Below are positions 9,985 to 23,700 of a DNA stretch of 64,000 nt, one piece after another. The DNA comes from Lanius collurio (lineage: Eukaryota; Chordata; Aves; Passeriformes; Laniidae): NCBI GenBank assembly GCA_020086605.1, contig JACBWW010000029.1, forward strand, positions 1,525,069-1,589,068, read 5' to 3'. Position 1 is the first letter of the stretch. The number at the start of each line of letters is the position of its first letter. A program made the position numbers and the translations under genes. The notes under the pieces were generated by a model. It searched no databases. It saw only the letters and a list, made by a program, of their open reading frames with translations, and was not told where the DNA came from.

Positions 9985-11666
9985 GCAGGGCTCCAGCCCT
10001 TGGCATCGCATCTCGTGCCACTTCCAAGGCTTTGGTCACTCCCTGCAGGACAGAACATACCCAGGGAACTGGGGATAAACCCCCAAGTCATGCGGAGGGG
10101 AGACCCCAGGAGACTCTAATCTATCTATTGGCAGAGTTAAGGCTATAATATTCTATCTACAGAGGATGGCTGAATCCCTAGTGGTCTCTGGGGCTCAAAA
10201 GTAAAAGGAGACGCTGGCAATGGCTTGAGGAGCAGTGAGATTCCCGCTCCCTCGGGAAACAGTGCCTCTGGCCGGCTGCTGGTGGGCTTTGCTCGGGCTG
10301 GGGCAGGGCTGTGTCCCCACCCCACCTCACCCACGCTCGGAGGGCAAGTCCACAAGCAAATTCTAAGCTGGAGCATCTCTTAAATGCAGCCCCGAGGGCC
10401 CTTGGCCAGAGGCAGAGCTGTGCCCCAGGGCGCTGGCGGGCACAGGACGGATCTGGGGTGCGGGCGGGTGCTGGGACGTGCTGGGACGTGTATGGCTTAT
10501 CAGCTACGGGGCAGAGTGCTGGGTGGGTGGGTGCTCAGTGTGGGTGCTGCGCCCCCACTGCCTCTCTGGATTTGGGGCTGGACTTTGGGCTGGATCTGGG
10601 GTTGCATTTTGGGCTGGCCGCCCAGCGGGGAGCACAGACAGGTCTTCTTGCCCCGCTTGCTTTGCAGGGTGTGGAAGAGGGTGTGGATCAAGCCACAGGG
10701 CCTGGCCAGTCTCCCAGCCATCCGAGGAGCTGGAGAGGAGCCAGCCCCTCCACAGGGACCGGAGACATCCATCCCCCAGGCTGTGCCAGCAGGACCCATC
10801 GCATCAGGCGTGGCTGGCTGCAGCCCCCAGCCCCTCTCTCCTGGCTCCAAAGGCAGCAGAGCAGCGCTGGCTGCAGGCAGTGCATCCCTCTCCCACCCTC
10901 TGCAGCCTGCAAAGCTGCCTGGCCCTGGCTCCATCACCCACCAGGATCCAGCTCAGCATGGGGGTGGTGCTGGGGGGCTCGGGCCACGCCAGCACAAAGA
11001 ATGGCTTTGACAGCAAAGTGGGTGACCCCGGGGCAAGCACCGAGCACCCCGGTTTGCCAGCAGGGGAGGCAGGGGAATGTCAGCTCCATGACTGCTCTGA
11101 CCCCCCATTTGCTGAGTGGCAAGTGCCTCATTACAGTGCATAGTTAAAAATCAAGGAAGCGGTACAATAAATCTGAATTACAGTACATCTGAGCCATAAA
11201 TACATTTTTTTTTTAAGTATATACTTTTTTTTTTTCTTCTCTTCTTCTATTAAAAATTAGTTTATAATCCTGATTCTATTCACAATGAACAATTTCATCA
11301 TCACACACTACGGACAAAAAAATGTTATGGTGAACACAGCTGCAACTCCACGGCGGGAGCACGGGGAGGGCCGGGAGGGGGAAGAGGGGCCGGGGGGCTC
11401 CTAGGCTCACCCTAAAACAACCAGTCAGAAGCAGAGGGGGGACTAACGTGTGGCAGTGAGACATCAACACCATGGAGACTCACAGACAGAAGCAGCTTTG
11501 TTCAATGTAAACATCGATCAGGGGACAGCAGTCTCTCTCTCGCGGGCGTGCTCTCGCTCTCTCTCGCTCTCTCGCTTGCCATAGACTGAATAATTTCTTT
11601 GAAAACGTAAACATATTGGAAGTGCCTTGACTGAGGTATTGAGGTATTCCTCCAAGGTTAAGGCTG

Positions 11667-11770
11667 TTACCGATGCAGGCTGAGCTGGGCCTCCTGCAGC
11701 AAGCTGTCGAAATCCATGGTCTCGTACTTGCTTTTCACCGGAGCCGGGGAGGACTCGTCCGTGCTGCAAT
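11667..11770 (-). CDS. PPARGC1B: PPARGC1B exon 12, C-terminus and stop (residues 964-997)
   Basis: The coding part is 104 nt and ends [22 protein letters not shown] then TAA. The DFDSLL(K/Q)EAQ tail is diagnostic of PGC-1alpha/beta. The acceptor is ATCCCCAG|ATTGCA. The exon continues as the 3' UTR. Confidence 0.96.
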
Positions 11771-14700
11771 CTGGGGATGGCAGGGACAGAAGGCAGCGGG
11801 TCAGGGAGGGGGGATCAGCGTCCTCTCTGCCTCGTGGGGAGGGAAACTGAGGCACAGCAGGGCACTGCTCACTGCCCTGCTACTGCACAGCCAGGCTGGA
11901 CACAGCAGTGATGGTGACAGCACTGGGGACACTGAAAAGAGCTGGGGTACATCAGAGGGGCTGCAGCCAGGCCCAGCTGGGCAGGTCACACACCACTGGT
12001 GTTCACTGCCAGGGGTGACAAAATCTGCTGGGTGCAGCTGAATCTGGAGGGGCTGAGACAGGGCCGTCCCATGGGAGCTGTGCTGGTGGCAGAGCCAGCC
12101 TGCTCCACTGCCAGCCCTGTGCCAGGAGTGCCCCTGGAGAGCCCAGGGGATCGAGCACACAGCAGAACTAAGGCTGCTGAATATCACAGCAGCTTAACAT
12201 TTTGGGTGTGTTTTTGAATGGCGTGGTTGCATTTCACCTTTGCCTGGGGACTCCTCATCCTGTACCAGGACGAGCAGGATTTTAGGAAGGAGCTGGAGCT
12301 GTGCATTAAGGGGGTGACTGGTGGCTCTGCAGAAATCAGGTAAGGAGCACTGAGGGGGCTTCTCTTAGGCAGGGGAGAAGCTCTGGCCCCACTCCTCACA
12401 GCACTGCACAGTCAATGTCTTCCTCATGGGGTGCTATTTGCTTCCTAATTTCTCTGTGCCCAAAATGAGAGGCTCTGGGATTTATTTTGTTGAACAATGG
12501 ACATTTGTGCCCACAGCTCTAAGCGGAGCAGGTACTGCAAGGTGCTAAAAAATCAGGGAGTACTTGTATCAGACTGGGCATCTGGAGGTCAGTCAAGACC
12601 TGGGGCTTTATTTTCTGGACCTCAGTCTTGCACTCATCAAGTGGGATGCAGAACCCTTCAGCCCTTGCAGAGGGTACAGAAATAAACATGCAGTGTTGGT
12701 GAAACACCTGAAGCGAGGAGAGCTGGGCAAAGCCTGGGACACATTTCTCATGCAGGACTAGCACAGGGTTTGGCTCCTGGCCCTCAGCTCAGGCTGCAGC
12801 CCTGCACCCCGGTGACACAGTCCCTGAGACCTTGCTGAAGCACTGAAAGGATTAATGCGACCACAGCACATTTCAGCGCTGTCACTTTGGCTCCAGAGTG
12901 CATGTGCAGAGTGGTGAATCTGTCCTGCAGAGCAGCAAACCACCCACATCACCTCTTGGGCTGATGAAATGTTGCTGACTGCCTTCTCTAATGCCTGGGA
13001 AGGGACTTTTCTGCTGGAAAGCCTCCAGCACCGTGCAGAAACTCAGCAGAGGCAGGATGGACTGCGTTCAGCTGAGACCCAGCAGCCCTGGGGCTGTCAT
13101 GCTACATTTTGCAGCCAATACTCCCCTAAGGCCTCACACCAGGTTTTTTCTGCTCTCCAGTTTCCCAATCCACCTGTCTGAGCCATGAGCAGCTCCATGT
13201 GCCATAGGAAAGCCAGTGGGCTTCTCCTGCAGGCTCTGAAGGCATCTGGGATCCCTGCGTGACCAGGGCTCAGCAGTGCAGTGTGCTGTAACAGCTCTGT
13301 GCTGATAAAAGAGACAAAGCAGCTGCTGCTTTCTCACCCAGGTCAGCGTATCTGGTCCAGAAGAAGCGCCCCAGGCCACCAGAGCTGAGCTGGAAGGAGG
13401 GCTCGTTCCTCTTTCTTAGCGAGGGGCCGTTCTTCAGCGATAAGGCGGCATGCTCGGAATACCGGTACGTGATGAAGCCGTACTTCTCCCCCCTGAGCAA
13501 CCAGAGAAAGAATTCAAGATGTGATGAGCCCCACAGCCCTTGTGATGCAGCACTGCACCCCTGGCCCATCATTCTTCCACTCCTCCATCCCACAGATGCC
13601 CTCGGACCTCTGGACACACTGAATCTCCTCGACAAAAACACCAAGAGCATGGGCTCAGCTACTCAGGGGTTGATGGGGCACCTCCTGGCAGTGCTGAGGA
13701 GAGGGGCTGCGTGTGGCTGCTGGAGCCCTGGGCTCACTGCCCACTCACCTGTTAGTCCTGGACAGGACCTGACACTCCACGATTTCACCAAACACCTCGA
13801 AGCGTTTCTTCAGCTCGCTGGAGCTCATGCTGCTGGAGAGGTTTCTGACGTACACCACCCGGCCTTCCCCCTGCCAAAGCAACCAAAAGCCTTCAGGCTT
13901 GGACCCTGCACCTCCATGCTGCTGATGGGCTGTGGAGGAGCCCCTGCAAGCCAGCACTGGGAAACACTTCCATGGACACAGCCTGATATCTCCAGGATCT
14001 GGCTGTCTCTGCTCCAGACAGGTCACAGTGTCCCCCCAGGACAGCCACAACCAGCCACCACCCCCTTCTTCTCTTTTAAAATTCTCCTGCATTCTTGCAG
14101 CTCTTTCAGCTTCTCCTGGGATTTAGTCCTAAGAATTGCTAGGGGCAAAATCCAATTGCATTGCAGGAAAAAATGCCAAAGCAGCATGTGTGAGTGTGTG
14201 TGTGCACACGTGCCCACTCCTCTCCCAGCTCCCAGTGTGTGCCCACGAGTTCCTGGTGCACGAGGATGCAGTGGGGCCACATCTGTGATAGCTGAGCAGC
14301 TTCAGGGATTCCCCAGTTCACCCCACAAACTTCCAGTGCCAAATGCACTGAGGCACCAGCGTGGGATGCTCTGGGCATCCCCGTGCCAAGGACTCTGTGT
14401 GTTGCCAATTGCTGGCGGCTTCCGCTGCTCGTTGGGTTTTCCTCTCTCCTCCACCCCCCTGTCCTTGTTTAACACTGGCCTCGCACCAAGGCATGCTGAA
14501 GCCAGGGCTAATGGGCTCCACTGCTGCTTTTTAGAGCAGGAGATGAGCTGAGGGCTGGGGCTGCTTTGTCCCCGTGGGGTCCCCGCTCACTTACGATGGC
14601 CTTTTCCCGCCTCTTCTCCAGCTGGCCCCGGTGCCCGCTCCCGCCCTGACACTGCTCGCCGTTCTCACACCTGCAAGGGAGGGACAGGAGGTCAGCCCAG

Positions 14701-17700
14701 GGCTGGGGGAGCTGCTGGGGAAAGCTTCAAACACCAGTGAGAAGCCAAGACACACAGCAACGGGTGGGCACTCGAGGGCGCTTGCAGCCAAGAAGAGACT
14801 GGGGTCTGGAAACACTGGGAAGGACTATGGGAAGTTTTTTCTCAGATGCCAGGATGTTCCCAGCCAGCACTCGCCCCTTCCCGTGCCCAGCTCAGCTCCC
14901 TGTCCATGCCCTGTCACCCACGGAACCCTCTGGCTGCTTTGCTCTGCTGCTGCTTCCTCAGGCCATGGCTGATGCAGCACCAATTATCTTCATTGTTTTT
15001 CTTTCATTAATTAACATCTTTACTACTTGGGCCAGCAGAGCAGAGAGCACTGGGGCTGCCCTGCACCATGGCAAAAATTCAGAGGGCAAAACCAGTGCCA
15101 ACATCCCCGTGCCCCCCGTACCTGAAGGTGCGTCTGCTGGCCGGTGACCGCGACCGGCAGCACGAGGAGCCCGAGCTGGACCTGCTCCGGGAGCAGTAAT
15201 GCAAACTGGTCCTGGAAAGAGGGTTTCTCCGCAGGCACAGCTTGGTGTTGCCATGCTCCTCCTCTTCTTCCTCCTCTTCCTCCTCCTCATCCTCCTCCTC
15301 CGCAGGGGAGCCGCTCTCACTGCAGCTGTCCTCAAAGACAGTGTCATACTCAGGGGTCTTGCAGAAGACCATGTCCTCGTCATCGAGGGCACTGTCCAGA
15401 AAGCCAAAGTGCTTTGTTAAGCTGGCTCTGATCTCCTGGTCTCTCAGCTGCTTAACGCCGTCCTTCCACAGCATCTCAGTGCCCGTGTCCTTGCCCAGCT
15501 CCAGTCCCTGGTAGTGGGCGGCCGGGACCCTCCTCTTGTGCTCTGTCTCCACCTGGCTCAGGGGCTCCCACGACTTGAGCACCTTCCTCTGCAGGGCAGC
15601 CTCGGGTTTCAGCACCTGGCAGTAGTCGTGGTCCCCGAAGGAGCGGGAGAAGGGCCGCTTGAGCAAGCCCTGCTGCTCGGGGAGCGGGCGCCCGCCCGCC
15701 CGGCTCAGGTGGGCGAACAGCTCCGTCCTCTCCGGGTGCTTCCTGGGGGCTTTCCGCGAGGCTGCCGTGTCCCCCGTGCCCCCGGGGCTGGGGGCCATCC
15801 CATCCTCCTTGCCTGGCTCCTGGGGGATGTCTGGCTTGTACAGGTCCTCCTCGGCGGGTTTATACGGCGGAGTGGTGGGCGGTGTGAGACCTGAACCCCC
15901 CAAAGAAAGGGCAGGAGTCAGCTCTTCCCCCTCTGTCCTGCCATGTCCCACCCCAGCACAGCCTCATCCAGTGGCACTTGGGGGATCAAGAAGGATGCCT
16001 TGATCCCAGCAGGGACCAGAGGACTCTCCCTTCCCTCCTGGTTCACGGAGGGCCCCACTGAACAGCTCCTCCCACCCCAAGCGCACTCCCCTGAGCTGCT
16101 CAGGGTGCTCGGATGTGGCAGCACACAGGAGTCTCCCGTGTTTGCAGTGTGAAGGGGATGAAGCTGCCCCACCTTGGCTGGGTGGGCTGGAACTGATGAC
16201 TTCAGGCTGATTTTAGGGTAAATGAGCCCCCTCCTAGAGGAGATTTTTGCAAAACTAAAAAATTCAAAGCCTGTCTTACCTGCTGTCCCACACAGCTCCA
16301 CAGTCAGCATGGGCTCGAAGTTTCTCTTCCCAAAGGTTGGGTCACTGGAGAAGAGCAGAAAATCAGGAGAAAGGAAGTGTTCAGGTGAACCACAGCCCCA
16401 AGATCCAAACGAAAGCTGAGAAAACACCGCCCACAAGTGAACCCTCCCACTCTGGCTGGTGCCTGCCAGAGTAACCCCACAAGGGCAGTGGGGCGAGCAG
16501 CTCCAGAGCACACACAAAATGCCCTGCCCTGGGGACTCTCCCAGCTCTTGGCACTCTGTGGCTCCTCACAGCCCTGTGCCCAGCAGTGCAGCTCACTCTG
16601 CTCTGCAAGCACAGCTCTCTGCTGCCTGCAGAGGCTCTGCCCAGCCACACAACCCCAGGCACCTTCCAGCCCCAGACTGGTTCATTCAGCCCCATCTGCA
16701 CTTACGTTTGTGCCAAGGACAGTGTGAGACACCTGGGGGTTTCTGAAAGGCAGGAGAGAAGCAGGTTAGCAGTGCAGCTGTAACCCTGTAGGGCCCCACC
16801 GGAGAGGGATGGCTCACGCTGCCAGGGCTGAGCCATTCCTGCACCTGCACCTTGCTGTGGTTTTGGGGCACCACTGCAGCTGAACCCCGGAGCCCAGACT
16901 CAGGGTGAACCCATGGGGAAGGACCTGGAGGGATGGGGCAACCTAGTCCCTGCTGGGTTATGGCCACACCAACTCCTTCACCTCGTTATAAGGAGGGGGA
17001 AACTGAGGCAGAAGATGCCCACGGATTGATAACGCTACCCAAAAGAGAACAGACCCTCAGCTCCCCATGCATGGGACCCCACAGCCGGGCAGCACAGGGG
17101 CTGCTCACAGCTCTCCTGCCATCTGAGTGCCCAGCACCGAGCCAGCGTCGCTCGCCCACGGCAGGGATGGCACGGGCAGCACAGACACGCTGGGGAGGGT
17201 GAGCAGAGTGACAGCCCCCAGCCCCCCTCACCTGTTTGCTCCAGGAGGGCACAGCGCCGGCCCTTGGTGCCCACCTCGCCATCCCCCAGCGAGCCCAGGC
17301 AGAGGGGCTGCGGCTCCGCCGATGGGGCTGTGCCCCCCACCTCCACTTCGGCCGCCGGTTCTTCGGCAGAAAAGCCCTCCAGCACTGGGCACGGTGCGGG
17401 CTCCCTGCAGCCCAGGGGCACGGAGGACTCGGGCGGGGGCTCGTCAAGGAACGACAGCCAGTGCCCGAGCTCGGGGTTGAGTCTCTTGGACCGGCGCACG
17501 GCGTAAACAGCGCTGTCCTGCTTGCGGGCCGCCTTCCCTGCCTGCGGACCGCCCTCCTGCTTCCCAGCATCGTCCTCAAGGCCAGCCAGCTCCCGGGGCG
17601 CCTCCGCCTCGGGGCTCTGCCGGGGCTCGCCCTTCTCCGCGGCCGCTCTCGCTCTGGATGCGCAAGTCCCGCTGGCAGCGTCCCCCTCGGGAGCCACGGG

Positions 17701-20700
17701 CGAGCAGGAGCCGGGCGGCCGCGCCAGGGCCGCGTACACGGGCTTGCCCAGGCGGTATGGCTTGCTCACATCACACAGCAGGTCCCGCGCCAGCAGCTCC
17801 TTCAGGATGGAGAAGGATGCCCCGGGCTTCTTGCAGCCGCCGGCTGCCTGCCAGGCGCAGCCCGGCCGGCTCTGGGCGCTGCCCGGCGCGGGGGCACAGT
17901 CCGGTTTGGCTCTCTTGAAGGGGCTGCTGCAGGGCTGGGGCTTGGCGTCAGCGGGGTCGCGGGCGGGCAGCTTGCGAGGGGGCAGGCAGTAGGTGTGCAT
18001 GTAGCGGATCAGCTCCACCACCGAGTGCAGCTCGCCCTCGCACGAGAACCGGCCGCCCGTGCCATCCTCCGCCGAGGACAGCGCGGCCACCGAGTCGCCG
18101 GAGCTCAGCGAGTCCTCGCTGGAGTCACTGTCATCCTCGTGATGGGCGCAGTCGCTCGGGGACGGGTGGTGGCTGCTGCCGGGGCACTCCTCGGGTGCCT
18201 GGGGAGCTTTGGTCTGGGAGCAGGAGGTGCTGGAGGTGAGGTGCCGGTGCAGCTCGGTGCAGCTGCGGCTCTGTGCCTGCGGGACGCTCGCCCTCCTGTC
18301 CCGGGGACCCTCCACCTTCCGAGAGGAGACAAGAGAATATCAGCCCCAAGCCACCTCACACCCTCAAACCCCCCAGTCCTGGCACCCCGACCCCCCTGGG
18401 GTCAGCCCCATGGCCCGATGATGCTCCTCCTCCCCAGGAGGGATCTGCTGCTCTTCCCAGCCAACCTAATTTGCCGGGCCTAATGCGCCCCACAATTACC
18501 ATTAGCAAAGTAGGAAAATCTTGGATGGCACCTTCTGCTGGGTTTCAGATCAGCTGAAGTGTTGGGGTGGGCTCTGCGGTGTGACAGGCAGGGACTCCTG
18601 GCCAAAGGCCGTGGCTTGGGCTGAGTGTCACCAGGGATAGGACGAGGGGGCGACCAGGGAGCGCTTGGGGCTTTCCCAATGGGCGCCCAGGGAAGTTGAG
18701 AGGCCAAACCCCCTCTGGGTTCAAGTTAGATCAAGGTATTTCTTAGCACAAAGTCTGACGTTTTGCAGAGCCCAGACTGCAGCAGACAAGGTTGGGAGCA
18801 CCACAGGTGCCAGCCCCGGCTTGTTCCCGACCCCTTACCCAGCCTGGAGACTGCCCACACCCCCCAACGCCACCCTTTGGGACAGCTTTGGGTGGGTGCT
18901 GCACGGGCTCGAGCAGTTACCTTTGTGCAGGGCCGTGTGGGCCGGGACTTTGGGGTCCCCGGGCGCCGGGAGCTCCCGTCCCGCTGGGCCTCGCAGCTCG
19001 GAGGCGACGGAGAGAGGAGCAGCTTCTTCAGCTGCAAAGAGAAGGGGCAAGAAAAGGAGTCGGCACCGCAGCGAGGGCAGGAGAAAACACCCAGGGGCCA
19101 CAGCCCCTTGGCTCACACGTGAGCACATCCATCACTGAGCATCCGACCCAAAAATGGGGCACAAAATACCAGGCAGAGAGGGTTAGGGTTAGTATTTCCC
19201 ACCTCCTCGTGGCTGTGGGACAGGTGCCTGGCTGTGTGCAGCCCTGTCCCCACAGCATTCAGCCCAGGGAACCCCAGGCAGGTCAGGGAAGTGAGGACAG
19301 GAGGGAATTTACTTCCCGAGGGCAACCCCACTCGTGCCACACACACAGGAGCTGCCGTGGCATCCCAACTTCTCACTCCATCACTGCTGCCCTGAGGTGA
19401 CAGAGGCTTTTCACTGGTGTGAGTGATGGGCTTGGACAGCTCGCTCAGTCCCCGTGCAAGGCTCATTTAGCCAAAACATCCAGAGAAAGCCTGGACTCAG
19501 TAATGAGCTTTCAAGGCGTTTTGCTGATGCAAATCCCTGTGGGATGTGTCGAGGGTCTCCCCCAACGCTCTGTGTCAAGCCCATGGGCACTGGGAGCGGG
19601 GTTTTCCCCGGGTCACCCGCAGTGCCACCACTTCTGACAGCTGGGTCAGCACAACATTTTCCTTCTGCTCAACCCCAATTTTGGTCAGGGGGAGGGGGGA
19701 AAAAACCCAAGCCCCACACCCAGCAACAACATTTGAGATTCCGCCCCGTGTGGCGCTAACAACCGGAGGCGACAACAGCTCAACAGCAAGACGACTGCGT
19801 AGGCACCGGGGACTGCAGGAGAGGCAGATCTGGGGCTCCCGTGCTGCCCGGGGGGCACGGAGCCCTAGGGGGTTAGGGAGTGATAGAAATGGGGTGCCCG
19901 GGTCAGGGTCTGCCAGGAAATGCCAGCCGGGGCACCCACAGCTTTAGGAGTGAGGCTCCTGTTGGGGAAAGCGCCCAGCACCCTTTCCCCCCCGCCCCTG
20001 CAACGTATACATCCTATATATACACATACAGGTCATGTGTGATATATACCCCTGCGGGGCGTGGGCGGTGGAGATGCACGCTGTCACCACTGGATGTCAC
20101 TCCTCCCCTCTGCTGGCTTTTTGGGGACACCCCGGGATCGGGCTGGGGGGTCTGGGGGGGACTGTGAGCCGCAGGAGGGAGCAGGCTGGGTGTCCTGTCC
20201 CAGGGAACCTGCCAGGGGTGGCAGAAAACGCTGCCAGTTAATCCTGGCCAGGAAGGGGAGCGGGGCTGGAGTGCCAATATTGCAGGGGACCAAGAGGGAT
20301 GCTCCAGCCACCAAACCTGGAGGGACTGGAGGCCACACAGCCCCTGAGGGGGTTTGGTGGAAGGCACAGGGAGGGTCAAACGCTCCCACTGAAAACCGAG
20401 GGCAGGGGCTGACACTCGGGCAAGCCCCTCTTGTGACAGCAGGGAGCTCAGCCCGGGGCAGAGCCAGGGGGAACAGCCACCACTGCCCATGGGCACGGGG
20501 CTGGGATGAGCCAGGGAGAGCCCCGGGCAGCCCCACACCTGCACATGGGGTTAAAAGCAGGTGTGGGTGCTGCCAAAGCAGCCCCCAGCCCTCTGCCACC
20601 CGCCCCCACCCCGTCCATAGATAGATTTGTATACACACAGCTCGTTCCCGTGAGGATGGTGATGGAGGTGACAGCAATGATGCAGAACATGTATACGTAT

Positions 20701-23700
20701 ACAATACAAGTATATGCTTTGGTATTGACGGTTAAAGAGAGTTTTAAGCCTAGAATGAAAAAATTCAGACCTTGGCTTCCTATCATACCCATGCAGCCGG
20801 CTTATCTGGGGCTCATCCAAATCCACCTTAAACAGTAGGAAGTGGGTTCTTACTAGAGACAGCTCATCACACTCGGGGGCCGGGGGCGGCCCCCCCGTGA
20901 CCGGGGCGGTGGGTTTGGGGGAGGGGGCAGGTGAGGTGGTGGCAGGGTTGAGCGTGTCCCCCTCTTCCATAGTTCGGAAGGCAGCCAGGCCCATGTCATC
21001 TCCCTGTATATCATCCAAAGTCTCGGTGAGGGCTGCCAGCAGCGCTTCGTTCTCGCTGTCTATTATCTGAAAGGAGCAGGCAGAGAAGAAAGGGGGTGTT
21101 AGGCTGGCCAGAGGGTCCCTGGGATGTTCAAGAGGGACCAGCAGAGCCACAGCAGCTCCCAAGCCTCCCAGTGACCCCACAGTGAGAGCTTTTCCCCAGC
21201 ATGGCACCAGGATGGGATGAGGAGCATCAGTCTTTCCACCGGCACCCCAGCAGGACAAGAATGAATCAGAGCATCTTCTCTCCCAACAGTCCCTCACCTC
21301 ACCACGAGGCAAAAGGCAGCAGATACAGGGTCTGTGATGAAAAGGCTCCTGGCCCAAACCCTCCTGACTCTGGGCTGCAAGTGCAAGAGCTGTGAGCTGA
21401 GCCAGGGCTGCCCAGTGGACAAGAGGGCACAGGGGAAGCTCAGCCCGGGCTGCACCACAGGCCAGATGCCACAGCTTGTGGCAACAACCACGCTGAGTTT
21501 GTGTTCACTAAAAGCTGCCAAACACAGGCACCTCCAGCTCCTCAGGGGCTCTCAGCCCTCACACTTAAAGCTGGTGCACTCAGTGCTCTGCGAGGGACCC
21601 TGTCCAGAGCACAGCCCCAGTCACTCCCCAGGCTCCCATCAGCATCCCCAGATCATGCTGTTCACCCAAAAACTGGCTCAGGGGAGCTCTAGTGCATCTC
21701 ACTCTGGGCCAGGCAGGGCCAGGAGCTGCTCCTGGCCTCTTCCCTGCCCACTGCTCCAGATTGACTTGGGTCCCTTGTTTCATCAGGGCTTTGGCTTTGC
21801 TGATGCACCTCCAGCCTTCCCAGGGCCCTCCCAGTCCCACACAGCCCCACGAGTTCCCTTCCGGTCTGACAATACAGTGCTGAAGCCCAGAAGAGGATGC
21901 AGAAGCTGAGGACTGGCTGGAGTGAGACAAGAGTTCCTTCTTTTTGGTCCTCCTCCATCACAATCTGAATGTAAACCATGTCCAGGGAGAAGCAGGCTAA
22001 CCATCAGCGATAAAATTAGCACGGGGGTAAAGCCAGGCTCAGAGGCAGGACTGCTGCCTGCACACAGCCTCCTGTGTTTCTCTCCTCTTGTTGGAAAATT
22101 AAACATCTTTTGTTCCATGCCCTAACCTTGCTCGCAGTTACCAGAGCAGGCTCCAGGGAAAGGCAGCAGGATGCTCCATTTTTGGCTCAGTTTCTTTTCC
22201 CCCTGTTATTGGCACGAGGTTGCTGTGCATACAAGTTCAGTGGGATACATTTCATCATACTCCACTGCTCCTCATCGGCCTGGCTTTTGCATTTCTTTTC
22301 TGTTTATCTTTTCCCCAGGAAGTTCACGGAAAATATGCGTCTCGTGATGAAGGTCCCTCAGCTGGACTGGACCATTTTCAAGCACAGCATCAGCCCAGCA
22401 TAAAAGCCAGAGGGCTGTTATTACAGGCAGGTTAGAAAATATTGAGGCTTTTTTTAATCTCCTTGTTTAAATAGAAATCCTCCTCCTCCCAAAATGTAAC
22501 CCAGGGTTGGTGATTAGTGGGTCACGGCCTCCTTGTCCGAGGGGTAAAGGCCTGGGTGCTGCTCAGGAGGGCACAGAGACCCCAGCCCTGAGGACAGGCA
22601 CATCCAGGCCATGGCATGAGCTCTGGGCAAGGCGAGGGGGCTGCCCAGCCTGCTCTGTGCCCTCTGCATCTCCATGCCTCCAACATGCCCGTGCCGTGCC
22701 CACAGCCCTGCCCATCCTCACAGCTGCAGGAGATGAGACAGGAGCAGAGGGACACGGAGCAGCCCTGCCTGTGCCCAGGAGCATCCCCTGCCCCAGCATT
22801 TCACCGTGCTGGCACAGCCACGGATCCATGCCAGCCCAGAGCCGGGCACAGGAAGCAGCCCCTCTGCCAAAGGGACCCCAGCCCCACACAGAGGGGGCTG
22901 CCAGGGCTGGGAAGCCGAAGGAAGGGGCTGCTTCCTGCTGCCGGGAAGGGAACTTTTCCAGTGCTGAGCCCCCCGCACTGCCGCCCTGGCATTCCAGGAA
23001 TGGAACAGGACACGCTGCACCCCGGCTGCAGCTCCCTGTGAATAATCCAGCTCAGGAGGGCTGGCTCAGCAGCCTCCTCTGCTCCTCCTCCAGCTCCTCG
23101 TTAGCCCTACTCCGCTTGCCCCATTTAGAGCCGGTGCACCAATTAATGGAGCACTAATCAGCTGGGGAGGAGATATTAATAGATGTGTGTGTTCCCTCCT
23201 CCCACCCTCCTTCTCCCCCTGCCTCCATCCTCGGGGGATGGGGGTACCTGGAAGAGCTCGGAGTCGTCGGTGCTGTACTGGCTGGAGTCGGTCTCCGAGT
23301 GCTCCCCGCCCCACTGCAGCTCGCTGAAGCAGCCGGCAGAGTCCAGGTCGCCGGCGTCCAGCTGGGACAGATCGATCTCGGGGAAGTCGGAGTAGAGGTG
23401 CTCCTCGCCAGACACCTCATACTGCGCACAGGAAAGGACAGAAACGGCGTGAGGTGCGGGCGGCAAAGGCAGCAGCATCCCCCGCTGGGGGCAGCCAGTG
23501 CTCCCAGCACAGCCCCAGCCCCGCTTGCCACACGGCTCCGGGAGCAAGGACACCGCACTGGCAGGGTGTGGCGGGCACCTCTTCACCCTGTAGCTCGGCA
23601 CAGCCTGGCACTGGTCACTGTGACCAGCCCCCACCTGCCACCAAGCCCCCTCCGGGGTCCCAGCTGTGGAACAGCAGCACCTGCGTGGGAAGAGCCTCGT

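Larger units (their letters stand above)
7030..11666 (-). other. PPARGC1B: PPARGC1B 3' untranslated region (about 4.6 kb)
   Basis: This stretch runs from the stop codon to a poly(A) signal near 7050, with no further coding similarity. It includes a CT-rich tract (11539-11578), a 4 x 16-bp tandem repeat (9921-9984), A/GAAA-rich tracts on the sense strand (9377-9450) and a poly-A/T tract (7665-7682). The last 700 bases are markedly AT-rich, as in regulated vertebrate 3' UTRs. Extent is inferred from sequence, not transcripts. Confidence 0.7.

Noticed and set aside
13469..14551. 360-codon plus-strand open frame
   Set aside because: It crosses PPARGC1B exon 10, part of exon 11 and introns in antisense and shows no recognisable domain.
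17236..18483. 415-codon open frame on the plus strand
   Set aside because: It is the antisense of PPARGC1B exon 5, a GC-rich coding exon. No domain is recognisable, and stop-free antisense frames are expected in such composition.
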